From Enoplosus armatus (taxonomy: Eukaryota > Chordata > Actinopteri > Centrarchiformes > Enoplosidae): 64,000 nucleotides of DNA. Under the pieces are notes generated by a model. That model was not told the DNA's origin. It did not search any database and saw nothing but the letters and a program-made list of their open reading frames with translations. The stretch lies in assembly GCF_043641665.1 (NCBI RefSeq), contig NC_092180.1:9603891-9667890 (forward strand). The letters are read 5' to 3'. This document shows, piece after piece, positions 14,001 through 23,617 of this stretch. The position numbers and the translations under genes are program-made. Position 1 is the stretch's first letter. Each line of letters begins with the position of its first letter.

Positions 14001-14904
14001 TGCCAATTATCCACTGGGTCATTACCACTCTTGAGAGAAGCCGCGCTGGCAAAAGGGTTTAAAGGGAAAAGGTCTAAATTTTCATCAGCAGTTGCAGTGG
14101 CTCTTTTGTGGTATTGACAAGGAACAAATGAAACCAACGCACTCAGTGGGATGAAGAAAGAGTGAGCTAAACCACAGAAAGAGAAAATGGTTACTTTCTA
14201 TTTATACACTGCCAAAACTGTATAGGTAGGTGTTGCTCTGTTAGCATTTTATACATGTGACTCAAAATACAGGTAAAGTAAACAGCTGTTTCCTTAGGAG
14301 CACTTTGGTCATGAGCTGAACACCTCAAAAGATTTTACTATTGTCCAGTTTTTTTGTCCAATTTTAAATGCCAACATTTGCTTAGTTTGCAGGTGCTACC
14401 TGATCACAAGCAGCAGGATTCAGTTCATGTGATAATAGCCCCACTGATGTTTTTCTTTTCTTTGTGAGTCAGCTGATTACAGGAACTGAGGTGGGATGTA
14501 AAGGGTAAAAATAAGTATTCATTACAATTTGTGTCTTTGAAGAGGACATTCAGCATGTTATTTAATATTTTTTAGATATTACAAAGGATTTGGATAATTA
14601 GACTTCCTTTGGCTGAATTACTTTGGATTATTTCGAACATGCATGCACCGTGGAAAGAGACAGCACTGAGATTAAAACAGCTGTCCCACTCTAAAATTGC
14701 CTCTGCTTTATGAGTGTTTCTCACACAGAGAAGTTTTTCTCACCTGTACCAGTGTCGGGCCATCACAAAGAATATTCCTGCTTATGTTAAAGCATAACTA
14801 GTGCATCGTGAGACACAAACTTTTTATTCATGTCATTTCTGTAGCCCGTTCTGCTCCTGACCAAAACATGTCATTTTAAAGAACTCCATTACAGCTGTAA
14901 ACAA

Positions 14905-14949
14905 ATTCTCAGTGAGAATATCCTCACAGTGAGAACAATTTTCTCACTG
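14905..14949. repeat. clustered inverted repeats of TTCTCA/TGAGAA
   Basis: The near-palindrome ATTCTCAGTGAGAAT is followed by CAGTGAGAA and TTCTCACTG around a 5-base spacer (14927-14949). Together these make alternative hairpins with 9-base perfect arms. Confidence 0.7.
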
Positions 14950-16056
14950 GGAATGTTGTTATTAAAACTTTATGTTCCAGACACAACAATGTTCTCTCTG
15001 TGATGCTCTTGAAAGGTTACATAATGCTACCCCAAGTCCAAGCATGGGCAGATCACTTCTTTATGTAGAGGTAGAAACTCTCAAATTAAAATGTTAGGCG
15101 TTGATAACTGTTTTATGAAGGGAATACTGACACTTAGACAAACTACATCTTGAGGCTCTTCCACTCTGGCTTCAGCTTTCAGCCATGTTTGCCGTGTCTT
15201 GGCTGAGTATCAACACTAAAGTTGTGACACCAACTGTTTAAATCTTCCAATACCATCTTCTCAGACCTTGTTTAAGTTGGAAAATACATAAATTACCTGT
15301 TTGACCTTGTACTTTAATGGACACGAAAGATAAACATATTTGTTCCCTGTATTATTCATGAAGCCGATTCAACAGCATGAACAAGTCAATAAGTCAGTGT
15401 GAGAATCAAACCAAGGTGAATGGAGTGATTGACTACGCAAGGTATATTGGGAATCATAAGGCCTTAGGTTTGGACCCTTCCCTTAGGCTCTCTCTTCGAT
15501 GTGAGATTGTACGAGGTACGCCACAAGACCAAGAGCATATATTAGCATACTACATTATTCATCACTTGTCAGTTACTTGACTGGCAGAAACATTAGCTGC
15601 AGCCAGTTCAAAACAGACTAAATAAGGAGATAACAAACCTGAGAGACAGGGTCAATTTGGAATTAGGAGCTGGGCAGTTGCTGCATTTGCTGATTTTAGC
15701 CCCTTCTGGTGTCTGAGTCAAGGTCATGTCACACATAATCACAGTAGAAACCAATTATAATAACAAAATGAATAAAGACTGCAGTGTTTGTAAAGTTCAA
15801 CTTATCTTTAAGGTGCCATAAATAAGATTTTCCTGACCCATGACACAAAACGTCCATAATACATCTGTGGAGGTTTGATAGAGTCGGTGATCAATACCAG
15901 TGTCTTAACACTTACTGGCGATTTCTGGCTTTCAAAGTGTACTTTCTGTCCCAATCACTGCACAATCGTCCCTGTGCTAACACACACAAACACCTTAGAG
16001 ACCTGGCAATGTTGGAAATTCCTATTAAATCGAAACATAATTCTTGCTTTGCAGAA

Positions 16057-16090
16057 CCCCCCCCCCCCACACACACACACACACACACAC
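16057..16090. repeat. poly-C run plus (CA)n microsatellite
   Basis: A 12-base C run passes directly into about eleven CA units. Confidence 0.9.
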
Positions 16091-16199
16091 TCCCAGTGAG
16101 CAAGTAAAAGCAAGCGATGAGTTCTTAATGACTCCAGCTGGCCAGCAGAGCAAGAAAGTGTTTCACCACAGTAGACAGTTATGTTGTCACTTTTTCCTC

Positions 16200-17400
16200 C
16201 ATATCAGGGTGTCAGACTTTGAACTGAAGTGACAGATCAGTCGTTTAGCTGCTCTCTCCCAGCAAAGGACACCGACGTCTGGATCCAGAGGCAGAAAGGT
16301 CAGGCCACCAGGTTGGTTGTGCTAATGGACTGCTGACCAGGCAATAAGCCAGCCTCTCAGGAGACATTTGCAGCCTAGTTCTCACCTCAACAGTGTTGAG
16401 CCCATGTCCTTTGCATCACTCTCATCGCCATTTGCCAACACAGGGGCTTATTCTCACTTTTGCTGTCTCGTCATTCGCACTTTGCTTCTTACCGAGTCAC
16501 TCATCGTGTCATTTAAGCTGCGCTCACTTCTCGCGGTTGTGGAGAAGAGCGTGAACCGAAGTCTTGGTTCAGAAAGGTGTAGTTGGTTGTTTTCTCAAGC
16601 TGTAAGGCTCACAGCACAGCTCAGGCATTTGTGTAAGAGCACCTCAAGATGGCAGTGTTCACCATGGCAGGCCACTCAAGCTTTGAGCTCAACAGCTTGC
16701 CTTTCTCAGAGGCAGCACAGGCAGAGAGCCGTGGATGAAATTGAGGGTTATCTACTGCATTGAAATTAAGTAATTATTGGATGGCAGTAGGTATTAAATG
16801 ATGGCTGGATCTGTATGGCTGACTCTGACTTCCATTTTATTAAATCTGCTGTTTTCTAGTTACCTCGTGTCACTTCTGGCGCGTCATTTTGAGGTTACTC
16901 GGCTCAGTTACGCAGTTCAGCCTCCTCGTGTTGCTTTGAAACTTGTCAAGTGAGATCATCTGCGGTTATGGGCAATTCCAAAGTCACATCACAGCCTCCT
17001 CAGATCATCACAGCTCTAGCACTAGGCAGCAAACTTAAAAAGAGATGCAATTCACCCATTACGCAAAGAGCTCGCACCACATGCTGCTGTATAGCTTTGA
17101 TGACAGGGATGGCTGTCAAGGTTATTTCCTACGGACAAATGCTGATGACTGGCTGCAGGGTGCCAAGGGTGGCGGACAGAGCGTGAATATGCATCCCGTG
17201 CAAACATGCTTAGACAACGGCTTCTCTGTCTGGAGTGCAATTATTAGTGACTCTCACACAAGGCTGGTATTGTACATGCCTCTGTTCATTCTTGGCAAGT
17301 CATATCCATCGGAAAGCGTTGCAGTGCATCTTTTTTAATGTGCTTCAGTCTTGTGGCTTTTTATTTCCACCCCAATTAGTGTAGCCTACCTGACAACAGC
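16200..17400. other. higher-GC block upstream of the pcdh9 promoter
   Basis: This segment is visibly richer in G+C and CpG than the DNA before it and has long overlapping open frames on both strands. No frame shows a domain or a credible start, and the longest (16368-16763) begins at TTG. It may be proximal regulatory DNA or a non-coding transcript rather than a gene. Confidence 0.35.
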
Positions 17401-17459
17401 CTAACAGGTTGGCTTATGCGTTTGATGCGTCCCTTTAGAGCCAATGACTGCTATCTGCC

Positions 17460-17900
17460 TTTTATATAATCATCCACAGTGTAAAAGCTAGAGGACAGAC
17501 ACTATTATTTTCCTACATTATCATCAGCAGCACTAGCAGCTTTATCATCATCACCGTCGTCATCATCATCATCCCCCTCCAGCCTCGGGGTTTTGGTTAA
17601 GCGTCTCTGCAGCCTGCAGCATCTTCACGGAGCATCTCACCGCGGACAACCCTCCGGTCTGCATTAAGTGACGTGACTTCGGGCCAATCCTGTTGCTGCT
17701 CGGGATGTCGACGCCGCTGAAAGAGAGGGGCGGTGTCCAATGACGAGGGTCGGCCGGGTGGGGGGCGTCGGTGTGGTGTACTTCACCACCCCTCCTATGG
17801 GTTTACACAGAGTTAGTGCAAGATATTCTGCTCTGGGAGTGAGAGTGCAAGGATAAACTGCACATACACGCTGCGCATCGGTGTCACACTGAACAGCCTT
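17460..17900 (+). promoter_or_regulatory. pcdh9: putative CpG-rich promoter of pcdh9
   Basis: This is the most CpG-dense part of the window and sits just upstream of the pcdh9 leader. Visible sites are a TATA-like TTATATAA (17462-17469), a CRE-like TGACGTGA (17669-17676), CCAAT boxes at 17684-17688 and 17737-17741, and a GC box GGGGCGGTG (17727-17735). The CCAAT and GC-box cluster suggests transcription starting around 17780-17850. The TATA-like motif would instead start it near 17495. The start site cannot be settled from sequence alone. Confidence 0.5.
17541..17573. repeat. imperfect (ATC)n trinucleotide repeat
   Basis: Imperfect run of TCATCA units interrupted by CCGTCG, located within the promoter-proximal segment. 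Confidence 0.75.
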
Positions 17901-18577
17901 TATATTGAGGCTGGCTTTTCCAAGTGGGATCGACTCTGAGATTTCTCTTCTTTTTTGTTTTTTGCATAAATGCTTTCATGATCTTTTTTTTTTTTTTTTT
18001 AACCTTGTGTCCGCATCGGCTGATGACTGGAGCTCCGTGAACTTGAAACATGACGGGACACGAGTGTCTCCTCTTGCGTTCACCTCGTCTGCGCCTTCAC
18101 CTTAACAGGTAGCCTGGAGGAGAAAAGAAGAAGAAAAAACAAAATAACGCCGGTTTTCTCGGGACGTGTACGGGAGTAGATCATTGATTTTGGGACCGGT
18201 TCTAATGGAAGACACCGCAAACCACTGACCACCTGGCTGTGTCTGCTGGAGAGCGCCACTGATCACCGCAATCACCGCAGGTCGCACAATTAGATCCTGT
18301 CCATTCCTGAAGTTAAATGGGGGAAACGGAACTGCGACATATGCAGCCTCTAATTTACCACAGTTTGTGCGACCAGCTGCTTTTACCTAAAACCTGTTCT
18401 TGAGTCTGATTACTCCTGCGGGGCGATTGTTTTTTCTCTCCCTCTTCGTTCCTGGACCCAAAGCCTAGATCTGACTGAGAAGGATATCTTTACCCGAATA
18501 AGCTCGCAGGCACTGTGGATGAGAAGACTATGAGCTGACACACTCCGGGGTTTTCTCCTGCGCTCTAACGGATTTGG
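17820..18577 (+). other. pcdh9: putative pcdh9 5' untranslated exon
   Basis: The sequence lies between the CpG-rich promoter and a strong donor-like GTATGT at 18578. It contains a T run (17984-18000) and several short upstream ORFs. The 3' boundary rests on the donor motif; the 5' boundary is approximate because the start site is unknown. Related delta protocadherin genes have a non-coding first exon ahead of one very large coding exon, which fits this arrangement. This is an inference without transcript support. Confidence 0.4.
18317..18403 (+). other. upstream ORF of 28 codons in the leader
   Basis: ATG at 18317-18319, stop TGA at 18401-18403. If the proposed leader exon is real, this is the longest of its upstream ORFs. 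Others lie at 18023-18040, 18050-18112 and 18205-18228. It shows no similarity to a protein I know. It is listed as a possible translational control element, not as a gene. Confidence 0.35.
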
Positions 18578-19032
18578 GTATGTACGAATGGGTCTCAGTT
18601 GCCCACTAAGAATTCAAAATCTGACCGAGCTTATTTTGTAGGCTTCATTCATGCGTATTCATTCGTTTAGGAGCCCACACACAGCTCTTTAATGTTGGCA
18701 ATTTAAGTGTAAAAATGAATACGAGTGTGTAATGTGTTGTGAAGTTTTGTGTCCATGGGGGGTCTGAGGCGCTGAGAAATCTTAGTGACCATAAAATAAG
18801 GAGGATTTAGAAAAGGAGCAACAGACATGAATGGCTGCCTAAATGGTTGCTGCAGTGTTTTTTTTTTTTATGAATTGTTGATTAAGGCCTATGGGCAGAT
18901 TTAATAGTGAATTATTTAAAAATGAAAGTGGACAGAACAGCTGACTGTGAGGAGGGGGGTTGTTTAATTAATTTAATTACTGTGCGCAGTAAAGTTATTT
19001 CACTGAAGAGAAACTCTGTCATGTATTCATAG
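18578..19032 (+). other. pcdh9: putative intron 1 of pcdh9 (within the leader)
   Basis: The donor GG|GTATGT at 18578 is a good match to consensus. The acceptor is less clear: CATAG at 19028-19032 has a weak pyrimidine tract, and GCGCAG ending at 18988 is an alternative. The sequence between is AT-rich and carries a T run at 18859-18869, unlike the GC-richer leader before it. A TAG at 19030-19032 closes the coding frame upstream of the start codon in the unspliced sequence. Confidence 0.4.
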
Positions 19033-19061
19033 GTTTGTCCGTGGAAGATTCCTGCCATCAC

Positions 19062-19118
19062 ATGCAAGGACTCACTGCCTGTAACAACGTTGCACAGAAA
19101 GAAACCTTTGAGTTGTGA
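19062..19118 (+). other. upstream ORF of 18 codons just before the pcdh9 start
   Basis: ATG at 19062-19064 in a weak context (C at -3) and TGA at 19116-19118, ending 25 bases before the main start codon and in a different frame. It would be in the transcript whichever intron 1 acceptor is used. Confidence 0.5.
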
Positions 19119-19143
19119 AGGCTGGAAACACATTTACGCTGTC

Positions 19144-22100
19144 ATGGATCTAAAAGACTATTACCTGTTGGGCGCCCTGCTTGCCTGCATATGGCTAGAT
19201 CCTTCAATAGCCCAAGAGCTAATCTACCCCATCAGAGAGGAGTTGCAAGAAAATGTCCTCATTGGAAACATACCAAAGGACCTAAACATTTCCCATACAA
19301 ATGCTGCCACTGGAGCAAGTGCTAATCTAGTGTACCGGCTCGTCTCCAAAGCAGGAGATAACCCGCTGGTCCGCGTTCTGAGCAGCACTGGCGAGATATT
19401 CACAACATCAAACCGAATCGACAGGGAGAAGTTGTGCCCCGGTCCCTCGTTTGAGGACAGCGAGTGCTCCTTTGAAATTGAAGTGGTCATCCTGCCTAAT
19501 GATTATTTCAGGCTGATTAAGATCAAAATAATTGTCAAAGATACAAATGATAATGCCCCCATGTTCCCGTCCCCTGTGATCAACATCTCCATCCCAGAGA
19601 ACACGCTCATTAACAGCCGCTTTGCTATTCCTTCTGCCACTGACCCAGACACTGGCCCCAACAGTGTCCACAAATACGAGCTGATCAACGGGCAGAGTGC
19701 CTTCGGCTTAGACATAGTAGAAACGCCTGAGGGGGAGAAGTGGCCCCAGCTCATCGTGCAGCAGAATCTGGACAGAGAGCAGAAGGATACATATGTGATG
19801 AAGATCAAAGTGGAGGACGGTGGCAGTCCACAGAAATCCAGCACTGCCATTCTCCAAGTTACAGTTACGGATGTCAATGATAACAGGCCAGTGTTTAAAG
19901 AGGGTCAGATAGAGGTGCATATACCAGAGAACTCCCCTATTGGCACATCTGTTGTGCAGCTTCAGGCCACAGATGCAGACATAGGGGGCAATGCAGAGAT
20001 ACGTTATGTCTTTGGGACTCAGGTGTCTCCTGCTACTAAAAGACTCTTTGCATTAAATACAACATCTGGCCTGATTACAGTGCAGAGGCCTCTGGACAGA
20101 GAGGAGACTGCTATTCATAAGCTCTCTGTTTTAGCTAGTGATGGCAGCTCCAGTCCTGCCAGAGCTACTGTCAACATAAATGTGACTGATGTTAATGACA
20201 ATCCACCTAATATTGACCTGAGATACATAATAAGTCCCATTAATGGCACTGTTTTTCTCTCGGAGAAGGACCCCATCAATACCAAGATAGCTCTCATCAC
20301 GGTGTCAGACAAAGACACTGACATCAACGGCAAGGTCATTTGTTTCATAGAGAAGGACGTGCCCTTCCATCTCAAAGCCGTGTATGACAACCAGTATCTG
20401 TTAGAGACATCTGCGCTGCTTGACTATGAAGGGACCAAGGAATACAACTTTAAAATTGTAGCTTCTGACTCTGGAAAGCCGAGCTTGAATCAGACTGCCT
20501 TGGTAAGAGTGAGGCTGGAGGATGAGAATGACAACCCGCCTATTTTCACCCAGCCAGTTATTGAGCTGGCTGTTATGGAAAACAACAAGCGCGACCTGTT
20601 CCTCACTACTCTTAGCGCCACAGATGAAGACAGTGGGAAAAACGCAGAGATAGTTTATCAACTGGGACCGAATGCATCATTCTTCGATCTCGACCGCAAA
20701 ACCGGGGTCCTGACTGCATCCAGGGTTTTTGACCGGGAGGATCAGGATAGGTTTCTCTTCACTGTAACGGCAAGAGATAATGGGACACCCCCTCTGCAAA
20801 CGCAGGCAGCCGTTATTGTAACTGTGCTGGATGAAAATGATAACAACCCAAAGTTCACACATAACCACTTTCAGTTCTTTGTGTCTGAGAATCTTCCTAA
20901 ATACAGCACCGTGGGGGTGATAACTGTGACAGATTCAGATGCTGGAGAAAACGCTGCTGTTTCTCTTTCCATACTGAACGACAATGAGAACTTTATACTG
21001 GACCCTTACTCTGGGGTGATCAAATCCAACGTGTCATTTGATAGGGAGCAACAGAGCTCCTACACTTTTGATGTCAGGGCTGTGGACAGTGGCAGGCCTC
21101 CTTGCTCCTCAGCTGCCAAGGTGACCATCAATGTCATTGATGTGAACGACAACACCCCCATCGTCATCTACCCCCCCTCCAACACTTCTTTCAAGCTCGT
21201 CCCTCTCTCCTCTATCCCAGGATCTGTGGTAGCAGAAGTGTTTGCCGTGGATGGTGATACAGGCATGAATGCAGAACTGAAATACACCATAGTGAGTGGG
21301 AACAACAAAGGTCTGTTCAGAATTGACCCTGTCACAGGGAATATTACTCTGGAGGAAAAACCAGCAGTGACTGACATAGGCTTACACAGATTAGTGGTCA
21401 ATATCAGTGACCTGGGATATCCCAAATCTCTCCATACTCTGGTGCTGGTATTTCTGTATGTCAACGACACTGTCGGCAACTCAACACTCATCTATGATCT
21501 CATCCGACGCACCATGGAGACCCCAATTGACCGAAACATTGGTGAAAGCAGTGAAACTTATCAAAGTGGTGACTATTTAACCATAATGATAGCCTTTGTA
21601 ACCGGCGCCTTAGTGGTGATTATTGTCATCTTTGTCACTGTGTTGCTGCGCTGCCGCCACGCTTCCAGGTTCAAAGCTGCCCAGAGGAAAAAACAGGGGA
21701 CCGAGTGGATGTCACCCAACACAGAGAACAAGCAGAATAAGAAGAAAAAGCGCAAGAAAAGGAAGTCACCAAAAAGCTCCTTGCTCAACTTTGTCACCAT
21801 CGAGGGGAACAAACCTGACGACCCTGCCCACGAGCCAATCAACGGAAGCATCAGCCTGCCCACCGAGCTGGAGGAGCAAGGGATTGGACGCTTTGATTGG
21901 AATGCCACACCTACCACAACCTTCAAACCTAGCAGCCCCGACCTGGCCCGGCACTACAAGTCCGCCTCGCCGCAATCGGCCTTCCACCTCAAGGCCGACA
22001 CGCCGGTCTCGGTTAAGAAGCATCACGTGATTCAGGAGCTCCCATTGGATAACACATTTGTTGGGGGCTGTGACACCCTTTCCAAGAGGTCCTCCACGAG

Positions 22101-22179
22101 CTCCGACCACTTCAGTGCCTCAGAGTGCAGCTCCCAAGGAGGGTTCAAGACGAAGGGGCCCATGCACACCAGACAGCAG
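19144..22179 (+). CDS. pcdh9: protocadherin-9, first (large) coding exon, N-terminal 1012 residues
   Basis: Encodes a single-pass calcium-dependent adhesion protein of the delta-1 protocadherins, active at the neuronal cell surface. Start chosen at ATG 19144: strong context (G at -3 and +4), and the only upstream in-frame extension lacks an ATG. Residues 1-23 are a signal peptide ending SIA, before QELIY. Seven cadherin repeats follow; the first six end at DxNDN linkers (133-137, 243-247, 349-353, 460-464, 563-567, 666-670), with DRE motifs at 93, 210, 318, 530 and 633, and the seventh ends at YVND (772-775). There are more than ten N-glycosylation sequons. The membrane span is about 811-835, followed by a very basic KKKKRKKRK block (866-874). 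The cytoplasmic part has the CM1-like [10 protein letters not shown] (878-887) and CM2-like [20 protein letters not shown] (966-985). From memory, near-identity to human PCDH9 in the extracellular linkers and CM2 favours pcdh9 over pcdh1, 7 or 11. The exon ends in phase 0 at CAG|GTAAAA. The rest of the tail is not in view. Confidence 0.93.
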
Positions 22180-22242
22180 GTAAAAGAGCACTTTTACTGG
22201 TCTATAAGTACTGCCTATAACTGCCCAGTTCCACAGTGCTAA
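22180..22242 (+). other. pcdh9: possible intron read-through C-terminus of pcdh9
   Basis: Reading past the donor at 22180, the frame stays open for 20 more codons (beginning VKEHFYW) to TAA at 22240-22242. An unspliced transcript would therefore encode a 1032-residue short form lacking the CM3 region. An AATAAA at 23041-23046 could end such a transcript. Short cytoplasmic forms made this way are known in other delta protocadherins; here it is only a possibility. Confidence 0.35.
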
Positions 22243-23536
22243 AGTGCCAGTCTAGATTACAGACTCACTCTAAGTTACTGTGAAGAAACAGAAAAGAGTA
22301 CAGGAGACATACTGATTCAGCAAGTTCCACTGTTTCTCCAACTTAAAAATGAAAAAGAAAAAGAGAGAAAGTAACTTGAACAACTGCTAATTAATGGAGT
22401 TGATTATGGACTCAACAATCACATGCATCATTTTGGGGGAATAACTATAGACAATGTTTTGTCATTAATATATATTCATATTTAACAAAATGCAAGTGGG
22501 TGAGTGATTGCCTTGCCTTATTTTGTCTATTCAGCACCCAGGTTAGATCACTGGTAAAATGTACCAACATAACATTAATTGTGACTCAATGTTCTCTGTG
22601 AAAGAAACATTTTTTTCTTGCCTATCTACTCAGATTACTGTTTTCATCGTAGATAAATGCTGCACACATTCTCCAAAAAAAAGAATAGCTGACTTTTCAC
22701 CTCTCTCCTCATAAAACTCTTGAGTGTATTCATGTTTTTTTTGTTTGTTTCTTTGTTTTGGTGTGTATTGTAATATCATAAAAGACCTTTTCAACACCTG
22801 CAGCAATAACAACAGTCAATAATTAGTCTGCTGCGGTGGTATTGTGAATGTCACTGTAGGCTTTGCCACATCATCTAAGCTTGAATTAAATGCCTCCTCT
22901 CAAAGCACACCATCGAACTGAGTGAAGCTTGTCTGGAACTTGATACACATCCAATTCAAAAAGGATTAGCCAATAATGAGCCTCAAATTTCAACGTAATC
23001 CATGCTGCTTTTTTATCAAAGCCTTATTAATTTTTCTGCTAATAAAGCAGCACTACACAACACACAGTTCTAATCTAATGGAACACACGTGGACAAATAG
23101 CAGAGGAGAGTGCAGAGGGAGAGTGCTGTCAGTTGGTCAGGCTTGACGGGTGGTGGTACTGAACCTTTAGGTGGCAGTGTTGCGCTGCATGGCACAGCCT
23201 GGCATGACGCCAACCTGCAGTGGACTCATAAATGCAAGGGAGGAAAAGAAAGGAGCGAAACCTATGTTGGTGTTCTTAGTGAAATACTCTCGCCTAATGA
23301 TGTGGAGGCTGCACAGGGAAGATTGATAATGGCAGTTAGAGATGCGAGTGATAAGATCTATCCGGAAGAGAGAGTGGAATTACAGGGGTGACACTGTGCG
23401 ACTCCTATCGATGCATACCTCCGGGTCACTGCATCTGGGGTTGCATTTAATGTGTTTCTGTGTGAGAGGTAGCAGTCAAAAGAGGCATTCAGTTTGGCGT
23501 CATTTGCCAGGCGCCCTTGGTGCGTGTGTGGTTGGT

Positions 23537-23538
<2 letters not shown>
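22243..23538. other. proximal intron, no gene
   Basis: AT-rich sequence with a candidate polyadenylation signal AATAAA at 23041-23046 followed by a G/T-containing segment from about 23126. Nothing else is recognised. Confidence 0.5.
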
Positions 23539-23569
<31 letters not shown>

Positions 23570-23617
23570 TGAGACAAGGCGATGAAATGGGTGATGGTGG
23601 TGGTGGTGGTGGTGGTG
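23539..23617. repeat. compound microsatellite (TG)n(GA)n ... (GGT)n
   Basis: TG units at 23539-23556 lead into GA units to about 23569; a run of GGT units occupies about 23596-23617, followed by a short G run. Likely highly polymorphic. Confidence 0.9.

Larger units (their letters stand above)
10203..16056. other. upstream non-coding DNA
   Basis: No gene is seen. It holds a degenerate GAATA pentamer repeat at 11064-11093, an 11-base tandem duplication near 13800-13822 and an inverted-repeat cluster at 14905-14949. The rest is unstructured AT-rich sequence. Confidence 0.5.

Noticed and set aside
16368..16763. 131-codon open frame upstream of pcdh9
   Set aside because: Starts at TTG, shows no domain, and overlaps other chance frames in a GC-raised block.
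19090..19143. In-frame N-terminal extension of the protocadherin by 18 codons
   Set aside because: It begins at TTG, not ATG. The ATG at 19144 has a strong context and gives a signal peptide and length matching the family.
19503..19877. Minus-strand open frames of 70-124 codons across the pcdh9 exon
   Set aside because: They mirror the constrained coding strand of the protocadherin and are explained by its codon use.
21623..22030. 135-codon + strand frame overlapping the pcdh9 cytoplasmic part
   Set aside because: Out-of-frame shadow of the conserved protocadherin sequence.
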